From positions 30,816,261 through 30,880,260 of the forward strand of contig CM039464.1 in assembly GCA_022414725.1 (NCBI GenBank): a stretch of DNA of 64,000 nt. Direction: 5' to 3'. This DNA comes from Microglena sp. YARC (lineage: Eukaryota > Chlorophyta > Chlorophyceae > Chlamydomonadales > Chlamydomonadaceae). Position 1 is the first letter of the stretch; each line of letters starts with the position of its first letter. The position numbers were made by a program, and so were the translations under genes. The notes below the pieces were generated by a model that had not been told where the DNA came from, did no database searches, and saw only the letters and a program-made list of their open reading frames with translations. This document shows, one piece after another, positions 14,131-25,563 of the stretch.

Positions 14131-14655
14131 CTACATGAGAATGACATAATTTTGTTTTTCTGTTGGTACAGGTTGGTGGCCTTTATTTCAGAGAGATGTT
14201 GGGAGTTGGTTTGAGGATTTGGGAGTTGGTTTCGTTGGAGTTGGTTGGAGTTGGAAGTTGGTTTTTGTTGGGACTTTAGTTGGGAGTTGAGGGAGACATA
14301 GGGAGTTGATTGGGAGTTGGAGTTGGTTTAAGAGGGACATTGGGTGTTGGGAGTTGGTTGGGAGTTGGGAGTTAGTTGGGAGTTGGGAGTTGGTTTATTA
14401 AGAGAGGCGTTGGAGTTGGGAGTGTGTGGGAGTTGGGGAGTGGATTTAAGAGGGACATTGGGAGTTGGGAGTTGGTTTAAGAGAGACGTCGGGATTTGGG
14501 GGTTGGGACTTGGGAGGGACGTTGGGAGTTGGTTTCGGAGTTGGGAGTTGCTTTAAGAGAGACGTTGGGAGTTAGTTGGGAGTTGGGACTTGGGAGTTGG
14601 TTTAAGAGAGACATTGGGAGCTGGGAGTTGGTTGGGAGTTGGTAGTTGGTTTAAG

Positions 14656-14876
14656 AGAAGTAATGATAACGCCTGGTGGGGCGTGGTGTTAAGGGAGCCC
14701 GTCGTACGCGGGTGGGGAGCGGTCTCCTACCTCAACTGGACAAGCTACCATCGCGGTTGACGACGACCTGCAACGCCAAGAGCGACCGAAGGGGGAGTCG
14801 AACCCCCGACTCTTCTTTCATTAGCAACCTGGTCTATTATGCCACTAGACCATTGTAATCGCTAAAGAGGCTCCAG
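14656..14876 (-). mobile_element. tRNA-derived SINE inserted in the minisatellite
   Basis: About 220 bp of unique sequence with no similarity to the flanking units, which resume directly on both sides (TTTAAGAGA on each side). Read on the minus strand it begins with a tRNA-like head (14863 to 14781) and continues with a ~120-bp GC-rich body, the layout of a tRNA-derived SINE. An oligo-A tail is not obvious. Confidence 0.5.
14781..14863 (-). tRNA. tRNA-like sequence (probably a SINE head or tRNA pseudogene)
   Basis: On the minus strand a good internal box A (TGGTCTAGTGG) and box B (GGTTCGACTCC) are spaced as in a tRNA. A perfect T arm (GGGGG, loop TTCGACT, CCCCC) follows. The outermost seven bases at each end can pair (AGCGATT with GGTCGCT), but three extra bases then sit between T stem and acceptor stem. 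No good anticodon stem forms around the TTGCTAA that could hold a GCT (Ser) anticodon. RNA polymerase III recognition is plausible; a functional tRNA is not. Confidence 0.45.
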
Positions 14877-15797
14877 GTTTTAAGAGAGACATTGGGAGTT
14901 GGGAGTTAGGAGTTGGTTTGGGAGTTGGGAGTTGGTTAAGAGAGAACATTGGGAGTTTCGTTGGTTGTTGGAAGTTAGTTGAAGAGAGAGACGTTGGGAG
15001 TTGGTTGGGAGTCGAGAGTTGGTCGAGAGTTGGTCGAGAGTTGGGGGTTGGGAGTTGGGAGTTGGGTTTGGGGTTTGGGGTTTGGGTTTGGGGTTGGGAG
15101 TCGAGAGTTGGTCGAGAGTTGGTCGAGAGTTGGTCGAGAGTTAGTTGAGGAGAGACATTGGGAGTTGGGAGTTGGTTGGGAGTTCAGGGTTGGTTTAAGA
15201 GAGACATTAGGAATTGGGAGTCGGTTTGGAGCTCGGAGTTGGTTTAAGAGAGATATTGGGAGTTGGTTGGGAGTTAGGAGTTGGTTTAAGAGAGATGTTG
15301 GGATTTGGGGGTTGGGAGGGGCGTTGGGAGTTGGTTTAAGAGAGACATTGGGAGTTGGGAGTTGGTTGGAAGTTGGATTTTGGTTTAACAGAGACGCTGG
15401 GAGTTGGGAGTTGGTTGGGAGTTGGGAGTTGGTTTAAGAGAGGCGTTGGGAGTTGGGAGTTTGTTGGGAGTTGGGAGTTGGTTTAAGAGAGACGTTGGGA
15501 GTTTGTTGGGAGTTTGTTGGGAGTTGGGAGTTGGTTTAAGAGAGACGTTGGGAGTTGGGAGTTGGTTGGGAGTTGGGAGTTGGTTTAAGAAAGATGTTGG
15601 GAGTTGGGAGTTGGTTTGAGAGAGACGTTGGGAGTTGGGAGTCGGTTGGTAGTTGGTTGGGAGTTGGGAGTTGGCTTAAGAGAGACGTTCGGGGAGTTGG
15701 GGAGTTGGTTGGGAGTTGGAAGTTGGTTTAAGAGAGACGTTGGGAGTTGGGAGTTGCTTTGAGAGAGACGTTGGGAGTTGGGAGTTGGTTGCTGATT

Positions 15798-15850
15798 GTG
15801 ATGTATGTATGTGTGTTACAGTCCACGTGTAGGCCAAATAGGTTAAAGGG
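15798..15850 (+). repeat. GTTACAGTCC dispersed module, copy 1
   Basis: A ~50-bp module, GTGTGTTACAGTCC then TAGGCCAAATAGG then AAGGGA, recurs at 45768-45822 (plus) and 48463-48526 (minus). The latter two also share the following ACTTGCCCAACC. Mobile or recombinogenic origin is inferred only from dispersal. Confidence 0.5.
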
Positions 15851-16286
15851 ATGGCATACAAGATATTGCATGAGGGGATTCAGAGGGGCAAGGCCAAAGT
15901 CTTAAAAGAATGATCAAATCAGTGATTGTTTTTCAAATCTGAAAGTGGGTTTTCCTAGCTTTCTGGTTGTAGGCCTCCTCCAGGGACACCGTTTTAGTGC
16001 TTTCTATAGCTTTTTACAGCCTTTTGTTGCTTTTTAGGGCAAAAAGAAAAGAAAAAAATGTTTTTACTTTTTTTACAGCGATAATTTCGCAAAAACGGGG
16101 TCATAACTAGCGATCGCTATATATAGCGGAAATAAATATCCCTGGATCAAATCACAGCCAACAATGGTTTCGTTTTGGTGTTTCAATAACTCGTGGCCAG
16201 GTTGGTATTAAAAGGGTATACTAACTAATTTTGTACCTAGCTGGGTGTTTGTTTCGAACAAAATTATCTGTGTTAAAACTGTCTGG
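15851..16286. other. Unassigned sequence
   Basis: AT-rich, non-tandem sequence between two arrays. No gene, RNA or mobile-element signature could be supported. Confidence 0.3.
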
Positions 16287-16740
16287 TGCATAATTAGGCA
16301 TATGTATTACCTGTGTATTACATTATCATTATGATACATAATTATACACGTGTATTACACTACCATTATGATACATAATTATACCCTTGTATTTCACTAT
16401 CATTATGATACATAATTATACCCTTGTATTACACTATCATTATGATACATAATTATACCCTTGTATTACACTATCATTATGATACATAATTATACCCTTG
16501 TATTACACTATCATTATGATACATAATTATACCCTTGGATTACACTATCATTATGATACATAATTATACCCTTGTATTACACTATCATTATGATACATAA
16601 TTATACCCTTGTATTACACTATCATTATGATACATAATTATACATATGTATTATATGTTTATATTATCATTGTTTTACATAATTATGCATATGTATTACA
16701 TTCTCATTATAATAAATAATTATACATATGTATTACCAGG
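16287..16740. repeat. 37-bp AT-rich tandem array
   Basis: Units of exactly 37 bp (for example starts at 16381 and 16418) with ATTATACCCTTGTATTACAC then TATCATTATGATACATA, about twelve copies. The central seven or eight copies are nearly identical and the edges are diverged, typical of homogenisation by unequal exchange. Confidence 0.9.
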
Positions 16741-16856
16741 TCATGTATTATATTACTTAGTAGTCGACAGGCCATATCAAGCTTTTCTTTAAGTGTGCTT
16801 GTTTCTGCGTGTGCATGGTGGCGCATGGGTACGTATGGTAAAAACTAGTCAGAAAT

Positions 16857-17784
16857 GCCCCCCCCCCCCCCCCACCCACCCCGGCCTTTGCGAGCTTAGG
16901 GGGGCAGCGTTGTCACACTGGGGTTGTGCTGAGTTGCTCAATTTACTACGCGTCGCACGAAAACAAACAGTGTTTGCTTTGTGTCATGATAAGCACCCGT
17001 ATTGGTGGGTGGGTGTACATCACTTGCCATGGTATGGGTACAAGGGGGCAGGGCACTGCCATGGCTGCATGGAGGTGGGGTGGGGGGTGGGGGGGGTACT
17101 ACTGCGCTGGTGCGGCCGGGGGCAGGGACCAGCCATGGCTGTATGCATGCACGTGTGTAGGGTAAAAGCATGGCTGTACGCATGCACGTGTGTAGGGTAC
17201 AAGCATGGCTGTACGCATGCACGTGTGTAGGGTACAAGCATGGCTGTATGGATAGGTGTGTAGCACTGCCAAGGATGTATTGCTGTGTGTGGGGCACTAC
17301 CATGGCTGTATGGGTGGGGTGAGGTACTGCCATGTTGATGGGGTTGGGTGGGGGTGAGGTACTGCCATGTTGATGGGGTTGGGGTGGGGGTGAGGTACTG
17401 CCATGCTTGATGGGGGTTGGGTGGGGGTGAGGTACTTGCCATGTTGATGGGGGTTGGGGTGGGGGTGAGTTACTGCCATGTTGATGGGGGTTGGGGTGGG
17501 GGTGAGGTACTGCCATGTTGATGGGGGTTGGGGTGGGGCACTAACATGGCTGTTGAGGCGGTGTGGGGTACGGGTTGGGTTGAGGCATAGCCATGCCTGT
17601 GGGCGGGTGGTACGTCATTGCTACTGCTGTATGGGGGTGGGGGTGGGGTGGGGGGCAATGCCATAGGTGTGCAAGGGTAGAGAGGCACTGCCATGGCTGT
17701 GTATGGGTGGAGGGGCACTGCCAGGGCTGTATATGGGTGGAGGGGCACTACCATGGCTGTTTATGATGTGTCGTGTGTGTGTGT

Positions 17785-17830
<46 letters not shown>

Positions 17831-17892
17831 CGGGGGGGCACTGCCCTGCCTGGGTATGTGTGTTACTTGTGTTACTGTGTGTGGTGGGGGTG

Positions 17893-17944
<52 letters not shown>

Positions 17945-19139
17945 TGGTGGTGGTGGTGTGGTGGGGGGGAGGGGGGGGTACTGCCCTGCCTGGGTATGTG
18001 TGTTACTGTGTTATGTGTGTGATGGGGGTGGTGTAAGTGTGTGTGTGAGCGTCTGTGTGTGTGTGTGTTGTGGGTGGGTGTGTGGGTGGGGGGGGGGGGG
18101 GAGGGGGGTACTGCCCTGCCTGGGTATGTGTGTTACTGTGTTACTGTGTGTGATGGGGGTGGTGTATGTGTGTGTGTGAGCGTGTGTGTGTGTGTGTGTG
18201 GGGGTGGGTGGGGTGGGTGGGTAGGGGGGTGGGGGGGAGGGGGGGGACTGCCCTGCCTGGGTATGTGTGTTACTGTGTTACTGTGTGTGATGGGGTGGTG
18301 TATGTGTGTGTGTGTGTGTGTGTTGGGGGGGGGGGGGGGGGGGGGGGTTTTACTAGCCTGGTTGATATGTGTGTGTGGTCTCAGGTCTGTGCTTTAACAG
18401 CTCCCTGCCTAATCATGCCGTGACGTGTCACCCATGGAAGGATGGGTGGGGGTGGGGCACTGCCATAGCTGCATGGAGAGGGATGGGGTACTGCTGTGCT
18501 TGTGTGGTGGGGGCAGGGCACTGCCATGGCTGTATGCATGCGCGTGTGTAGGGTACAAGCATGGCTGGATGGCTGAGTGTGGGGCACTGCCATGGTGGTG
18601 TGACTGATTGTGGGGCACTGCCATCGCTGTATGGGTAGGGTGGGGGTGGGGTACTGGTACACACATGGCTGGATGGCTGGGTGTGGAGCACTGTCATGGC
18701 TGGGTGTATGGCTGGGTGTGGGGCACTACCATCGCTGTATGAGTGGGGTGGGGGTGGGGGTGGGGTACTGGTGCACGCATGGCTGGATGGCTGGGTGTGG
18801 AGCACTGTCATGGTGGTGTGACTGATTGTGGGGCACTACCATCGCTGTATGGGTAGGGTGGGGGTGGGGTAGTGGACACGCATGGCTAGATGGCTGGGTG
18901 TGCAGCACTGTCATGGCTGGGTGTATGGCTAGATGTGGGACACTACCATGGCTGTATACATGGGTGGGTGTGGAGCACTGCCGTGGCTGTATGGGTAGGT
19001 TGGGGGTGGGAAACTGCCATGATCGTGAGGTGGGGCTAGGACACGAACATGCATGTGGGGGAGGGGGGGGGGGGCGGTGGGGGGGGGGGGGGGGGGGGGG
19101 CTGCCATGCCTGTGGATGGGTGATACAGCATTGCTAATG

Positions 19140-19213
<74 letters not shown>

Positions 19214-19219
19214 TTGTGT

Positions 19220-19250
<31 letters not shown>

Positions 19251-19580
19251 GGGGGGGGGCAATGCCATAGGTTTGCAAGCAAGGGTAGAGGGGCACTGCC
19301 ATGTCTGTGTATGGGTTGGGAGGTAGGGCACTTGCCAATGCCTGGGTATGTGTGGGTGTATGTGTGGGTTGTGGGGTATGTGTGGGGTGTGGGTATGTGG
19401 GTATGTGGGTGTATGTGGGTGTGGATGTGGATGTGTGTGTGGGTGTAATGTGTGTGTGTGTGGGGGGGGGGGGGGGGCTCAGGTATGTGTGGGTGTGGGT
19501 ATGTGTGTGGGCGTGGGTATGTATGTGTGCGGGTGTGGGTATGAGTACGTGGGTATGTGGGTGGGTGGGTGGGGGGCTGG
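16857..19580. repeat. Compound G/GT-rich minisatellite and microsatellite block
   Basis: Several sub-arrays follow one another. 17140-17250 has GGTACAAGCATGGCTGTA units. 17320-17545 has ~37-bp units with GAGGTACTGCCATGTTGATG. 17836-18350 has ~135-bp units with ACTGCCCTGCCTGGGTATGTG, each holding a (TG)n run and a poly-G tract. 18430-19040 has GGGCACTGCCATGGCTGTAT units, and 19140-19560 is (TG)n/GGGTATGTG. Homopolymer G runs reach 32 bases (17799-17830). No gene is visible; the CVCVCV and GGGG-coding frames are artefacts. Confidence 0.9.
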
Positions 19581-19864
19581 AACCACCAGCTGTTGCTAAT
19601 ATTCTAAACTTCAGTGCCTGGCATGTGGACCTAACGAACCTGACGTGTCAGCCTGGTGCCATTGCCAACCGATTCCAACCAATACCAAACCAATGCCAAC
19701 TTATTAGCTGAACGATGCCTGAGCCAACAGTCTGCGGCGTCCTAAACATTAAGAAGCGTGCAGTGTGATGCTTCAGCCAAGATATCGGTCGCCCAGAAAC
19801 ATTAAGTATCGCGCATGCACACACACACACAGCACTAGCACCCAGGGCCTCCTGGAAGTTATGA
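19581..19864. other. Sequence between minisatellite and LINE
   Basis: Short unique stretch. It could contain the truncated 5' edge of the LINE, but nothing upstream of the polymerase start resembles an endonuclease or nucleic-acid-binding domain. Confidence 0.3.
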
Positions 19865-21573
19865 CTAAACATATGGGAAAACTTATGTCACCTCCCACTC
19901 CACCCATCTCAGATGACTATACACGACACGCCACCCCCCCTCCATGGGAAACACACACAGATAAATACCACTTGGAAACTCCAGCCAACTCTATACAAAA
20001 CACTGCCTCTCCCTACACCTTTCTCTCCTCCTCAGCCACCTATGCTGACTGTATTAGGAAACTCTCCACCAACAAAGCCACTGGCCCAGACGGCATCCCT
20101 AATAAACTACGTATGTGCCTCCCACAGGAAATGCACCTCATCATACACAAACTCATGCAGCTAGTATGGATCCTGGGAGAAACACCACACTGCTGGAAAA
20201 CTTCACACACAGTCATGCTCTACAAAAAATCAGATCCTTGCTTACCTCAAAACTACAGGCCAATAGGCCTTAACAATGCTGTAGCCAAACTCTGGACCTC
20301 TCTTGTTACTAACACTATTACTAACTACTCTGAAACCAACCACATTCTTAGCGCCTGCCAAGAAGGCTTCCGAAAAGACAAAAGTACCTAAAGACAACCC
20401 TTGAACCTACTCCACAACATTGAGGACGCTGCCCTCTTCCACCAGGATCTTTATGCTGCCTACTTTGACTTTAGCTCTGCTTTTAACATGATTGACCACC
20501 AAAAACTTCTCTGCATCATGCACAGCCTGGGTTACACCCACAACACTATAGACACTATTAAAGGAATATACACAAACTCTACTACGAATATTCTCCTTAA
20601 CAATACACCTGGCTCCCCCATCCCCATCACTAGGGGCACCATCCAGGGAGACACTCTCTCCCCCCTACTCTTCATTATCTTTCTAGAACCCCTACACAGA
20701 TGGCTCCGTTCTGGGGGACGAGGATACAGAGCAGCATCCCTACCCTCCAAAAAAGCAGGTGAACATCACACCAGCAGCTTGGGGTATGCTGACGACACTG
20801 CTGTCCTAACCGGCAGCTCAGAGGACCTTCGCATCCAATGTGGTAAAGTTCAAACTTTTAGCATCTGGTCGGACATTCCTCTTAACGCCACCAAATGTGT
20901 GGTCAGTGGCATACTCCACAAATCACACCCCTCTCAACCTACTCACAACAACACTCTCAAACAAAGGCTAGATAAAATTCCACTAGGCAACTCCTATGCT
21001 ACCTACCAGCCGCCAGACCAAGCCTACAAATACTTGGGGATTCACATCTCACTTACCTTAAATTGGAAAACTCAACTCCACTCCACTATTGAAACCATTC
21101 ACAATAAAGATTTGAGTATCCTCACCAAAGCTAAAAACAGGGCAACCCCCACCCAATGCTTACGAATAATTTCACAATGTGTCAGAGCAGCTATTAAATA
21201 CCCCATGATAGTAGCTCCCTTCTCACTAACCGACATTCATGTCAGAGACAGAGCAGTATTAAAAACAGTTAAACTCTGCTGCTCCCTTCCCAGATCTTTT
21301 CCGACAAGAGCACTCCACCTCCCCAAAACAGAGGCAGGACTAGGGGTGCCCTCTCTACTCACTGAATATACCCAGATTACTACAACAGCCCTCACCCAGT
21401 CCATGAACGACCAAGGTCACCTGGGAATCCTCACTAGAGCTCTCCTTAATAAATCAACTTCCACCATGACCACTCTAGATCCTCTCTCTCTATCCCGCAA
21501 GCAACTTAAGTATATGTCCCTAGCCCTCCAGCTGGAAATTATTAAAAATTCTGACAACAATTTCTTGGAATGA
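19865..21573 (+). pseudogene. LINE reverse transcriptase (disrupted)
   Basis: Copies element RNA into DNA at the target site. Visible RT blocks: KATGPDGIPNKL (about 20074-20109), NYRPIGLNNAVAKLW, the EGFRKDKST region, DFSSAFNMIDHQKLL with the first catalytic Asp, TIQGDTLSPLLF, and the YADD catalytic box at 20785-20796 followed by a KCVVSG block. One TAA at 20389-20391 interrupts the frame just before the RQ/LLHNIEDA segment, and the frame is lost by an indel near 21560. The domain is otherwise complete, so the element is fairly young. Confidence 0.85.
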
Positions 21574-23720
21574 CACAGAACTTCTTGACAAACTTAACAT
21601 ACACTCTCTTCCTCTCCTTCCACAGGCAATTCCTGTATCTCTCATGACTCCATTCCATGACCTGGACATCTATTCATACCACGACCTGGTCACCCCCATG
21701 GGAACTCACCTTGTCAGCACTACAAATCTCTCTCTTATCACCTTACACAAAGTTACTAAACACCACAAACGGTCCCTGAACCGCCTCACCGCTCACCTCT
21801 CCTCCCTCTACACTGTCGCCTCCCCAATACACTCTGACCCACTTCCCCTCTCACACCGACAACTTGCGCCCGGTTACGCAATTGCGCAGAACACAACCGA
21901 TAACGTTAAATCTCCTGCTCCTATTGAACCCTCCACCCCACCCACCCAGCGCTACCAACCTCACGCCACCGTTACTGACGCTGACTACGAGGCGGATTTC
22001 ATTGGGGACCTGGAAGGAAACCAATGGTGGGCGTGGCCCACGCAGACCGCAGGCAGTCACGCGCACCAAGCATGGGGCTGCCCCAGCAGTGATGCCACCT
22101 GGTCAGCACGCCACTACTGCAAATCCTGGATCCGTCACTCCTCCACCTCTAAATTTTACCGCGCATATAGAATAACTCCCACCTCACACCCTGACAGGAT
22201 CCGCGAGGCCATGACATCCCCCGACAGCAGCGCACCTGCACAACCGGCGCGCCTGCTCCACCTTACCTACGGATCCCAATACAAAGCCCTGCACATTACG
22301 AGCTGGCGGGGCAAGCGCTCCTACAACGACGACAAACTAGTCACTTCCACTGTTGTCCACGTTCAATGGGCCCTAACCATTATGCACAACGAACATATCA
22401 ACTCCTATACACACATGGGATACAGCATCCACCACAGCACACCTCTTACCTCCACTACCTCCACCATACATTGGAAACCCCAATCTCACCATGCGGCTCA
22501 CCTTGTTGAACTATTGGGACAACCAGCATACGACCAATTAACCCACACTTTTAAAACTACTCCCCCATTAACCACACACCTCAACCCTAGGAAGGACACC
22601 CAACTTACTAACCTTCAACAACAAGGCCAATGGGCCACCTCCCCAAGATTTAATGCTGACAACCATAACCTTGTTCACAAACTTCTGAAAATTGACACAC
22701 ACGACAGGCACCCAGACTGGGACATCCAACCACCCTCAGCCTACATTATACAAACAGGCATCCTCACCACTCTGGATGACTAATCCACACACACACACAC
22801 CAACGTTTTATCTTTATAACCCCACTGGTCACTGTCTTGGGCACATTCCCAACGATAGACTTACCTCTCTCAAACAAAACTATGACCACTTCAAAAATCA
22901 CCACCCTACTAAATGGAACCAACTTACCCAAGGAGGGACATATCACACTGACTTAGCTGCCCTCTTCACCAGATACAGAGCTGCTCCTGCCGCCACCAAC
23001 ACTCTTTCTCCCCTTCTCTACCAAGCTGCAGCTGCCCTGGGCATTACTCACCATCGTACTTATAACCCTCTTAGCTACGACCAAAGCCTCACCAGCTTCT
23101 CTTACACCAGCCCTGCTGATCAGCTCTTTGGCTCTAACCAAGACCCCTTTCTTACCATCTGGACTGGGGGCTCCCTGGTGGACATTCCTAACTCCACTAC
23201 ACAAGCACACCAAGCTCTAAGGTGGGCCCTAGCCAGTGCTGACCATGCTGGAAATACTCTCAGCCCTACCTGCACCCTGATGCTCCTTCCTGACGACCTT
23301 GCTGCCCCCTACAAAACTCTCCTCCACCATTCATGGATTCACTATATTGACTCTAGACCACAGTCAGAATTTTATACTATCTCTGAAACCTGGCTTGGCA
23401 GCAAATCTCACACCCCACCCTCCACCCCAAAACTGCACCTCATTCTTATATGCAACCCCCCCAGCCAAGATACCTACTTTCCTAAACTCCAAGATTTTAT
23501 TAACCAATGGACATACTACATGCAAAGCTTCTCCTCATCTTGGGAGCCCTCTACTATCACACCACCTCCCACTCTTACCTCCTCTGACATTGTAATTACC
23601 TACCCACGGAAACTCAAATCTCTCGTCAAAAAAACCCGGCAAACTATACTCCACCACCACCCTCCTCCCTCTCTTCTTACCACTACTCACCCATGTCTCC
23701 ACTTAGCTACCCCCTCCTCA
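21574..23720 (+). pseudogene. Unassigned middle region of the LINE polyprotein
   Basis: Two overlapping frames (21644-22783 and 22692-23954) are parts of one ancestral reading frame broken by an indel near 22780. The first contains a Trp/His-rich stretch (GNQWWAWPTQ). The second contains LDFxGSNQDP-like and WALASADHAG segments, then LMLLPDDLAAPYKTLL and LILICNPPS. The alternation of LP-D-x2-APY and NPP recalls, weakly, the Dam-like methyltransferase or other Rossmann domains of algal retroelements, but no motif set is complete. Dualen elements carry a cysteine protease; I could not identify one here. Confidence 0.5.
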
Positions 23721-24520
23721 GGCCTCCAGGTCTACACAGATGGTAGCCTAATAAAAGGTAAACCAGGGTACCCTAGCAAAATAGGTGCTGCAGTATATGT
23801 CCCAGCTGCAGGACAAAGCTACACCATCAACCCTGGGGGAATAGGGGCCACCAAAACTAATAGGGCAGAATTGATAGCGATACTGATTCAGCGTATACAA
23901 CTTGAACACGATCAGATGCCAATCAGGCACTCGTGTCCTAGTAGTATACGTTGACAATAATGCTTGACACAGTAGGGAAACGGGGGGGTTCGATCCTTTC
24001 CAGAATGTCGTAGTATACAGGCGGGATGCGGGTCAGATCAGGAACAAGTTGTCCTCAGTCGTAAGACCAAGGCCGAAAGCTTGGCAGTGGATTAGTGGAA
24101 CCTCTGGGTAATTTGTCTCCCCCCCGGGGCATGCATTATTGTCAGCGTATACTACTAGGACACGAGTGCCTGATTGGCATCTGATCATATGCCAATTAGG
24201 CACTCGTGTCCTAGTAGTATACGCTGACATCCACCAAGCCCTTCTCAACATTGACTATGACACATCTCTTACACTCCATACAGACAGCCTCTGCTCTCTT
24301 CAACTTCAAAAATGATTCATGACCCTACCACAACAACCCGTTATATTCATACTAAACTACTGCAATCAATTCAAAAACATCTCATTCAACGCATCCTGCA
24401 TGGCTCTCACACTACTCTTTGTAAAGTCCGTTCCCACACAGGTATCCTTGGAAATGACAGGGCATACATTCTTGCACGTAAGGCAGCTGAGCACCCTGCC
24501 TCCACTATTTTTACTGACAA
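23721..24520 (+). pseudogene. LINE RNase H, split by a 340-bp insertion
   Basis: Degrades the RNA strand of the RNA-DNA hybrid. All four catalytic acidic positions can be placed: Asp in QVYTDGSLI (about 23730), Glu in TNRAELIAI (about 23870), Asp in LTLHTDSLCSLQ (about 24275) and Asp in SHTGILGNDRA (about 24455). Between the second and third lies the insertion 23888-24227; removing exactly those 340 bp brings IAIL directly in frame with IHQALLNID. A further one-base shift occurs near 24305. Confidence 0.8.
23888..24227. mobile_element. Palindromic non-autonomous insertion within the RNase H
   Basis: 340 bp beginning TCAGCGTATAC and ending GTATACGCTGA. The right end (24142-24227) is a near-perfect 86-bp palindrome: two ~40-bp arms with GTATACTACTAGGACACGAG and one G/A mismatch. 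The left end (23888-23953) is the same palindrome with ~18 bp lost from its left arm. TTGACAATAATGC and GCATTATTGTCAG extend the terminal symmetry inward. No target duplication is seen, and removal restores the host reading frame exactly. Length is too small for any protein. A foldback element, or a Helitron/Helentron-like one (5' TC, 3' CTGA, 3' palindrome), are the best candidates. Confidence 0.7.
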
Positions 24521-24869
24521 CACTGGGGAAATCCCCCGCCGCAATGTCTACTGGCCCACAATTCAACCTCCTCGCACACCCATGGGAGATATTCCCCCAC
24601 GCATCCTAGCACCTAACCTCACACAAGGTATCACCTCTAACCTGCCTACTAGCTGCCACCTTGGCCAACACCCTCTTAAAGGGATTTATGCAACCACCTG
24701 GGCTGATAACACCCCCCACCAACTTCCTCATGCAAGTAACAAATTTTGGACCTCAACCCTTATCCAACATAAAACTAAATTCCACATCCTTAAAGCCCGC
24801 TGGGGCAGACTGTGGAACCGTCAACTTGCATTCCGCTGGAAATTCCCCTATATTACCAGCACTCACCCA

Positions 24870-25535
24870 CCCACGAACTCCCTATGCCCCATCTGCCACA
24901 CTTGTGAGGACGGAGCGGCCACATCCTGGCGGGCTGCACACACCGGACTTTCAAGGGGCTCTATATCAAGAGACATGACGCCGCAGTGCGACTCATCCAC
25001 AAGGCCATTTGCACCGGAGCCCTGGGATCCCGCAGAATGATCATGGACGCTGGCAAGGAAGAGGACCTCCCCAGGGGGGTCCTGGGCAAACGTCTCCCTG
25101 ACTGGCTACGCCCCTCCACTATTACTGTAGAGGACTGGAAGAGAAAGAGACTTGACCTTGCCGTCTTACCTGACATAGACTCTCCTACCTGTATGGCTGA
25201 TAAAGAACTCTGGGTTCTTGAGCTTGGATACTGCTCTGATACCAACCACGCTACTAAGTTTATCACAAAACACGCCCAGCATGTTGAACTAGTAAATGGC
25301 CTTAGATCGGCTGGATACCTCGTTCACTACGAAGTTATCACCGTTGGAACAACTGGTACTATTCCAACCTCTTTTTTGACCTCTATGACCACACTTGGAC
25401 TTAAGAGACCGTGTGCCCTTAAACTGGCGGATAAAGTCCACTCCCACACCATCACTAGCTTTCAAAGTATTTTACTGTGCAGACGTTTTACGAAGACCCA
25501 ACAGGGCTCAATACCAGGGGATTAGCAATTTCCAT
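24870..25535 (+). pseudogene. LINE zinc finger and restriction-like endonuclease-like domain
   Basis: A CxxC start (LCPICHTC at about 24886) followed, after a frameshift near 24925, by GHILAGCTH completes a CCHC-type finger. The frame 24986-25525 then shows a basic KRKRLDLAVLPD segment, an E residue in WVLELGYCSDTN, and KHAQH, GYLVHYEVITVGTTGTI. This order, PD...(D/E)...K...G..V....VG..G, is that of the PD-(D/E)XK domain at the C-terminus of R2-type LINEs and of Dualen. Assignment is by motif order only. Confidence 0.6.
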
Positions 25536-25563
25536 GGTTCTCCTGACAAGGAGACTCTTTTAT

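Larger units (their letters stand above)
14185..15790. repeat. TTGGGAGTTGG minisatellite
   Basis: Tandem, imperfect units of about 30-45 bp: TTGGGAGTTGGGAGTTGG followed by TTTAAGAGAGACG. G-rich on the plus strand and interrupted at about 14656-14876 by a tRNA-like insertion. It would lie inside an intron if the exon at 13660-14130 is real. Confidence 0.85.

Noticed and set aside
14185..15790. Telomere-like TTGGG repeats
   Set aside because: Units are 30-45 bp with TTTAAGAGAGACG interludes and no uniform TTTAGGG or TTAGGG; this is an interstitial minisatellite.
20389..20391. TAA in the reverse transcriptase as a sign of a non-standard genetic code (TAA = Gln, as in some ulvophyte algae)
   Set aside because: The element also has frameshifts, and the other genes here (SAP gene, At4g15545-like gene) end at TAA in the expected place.
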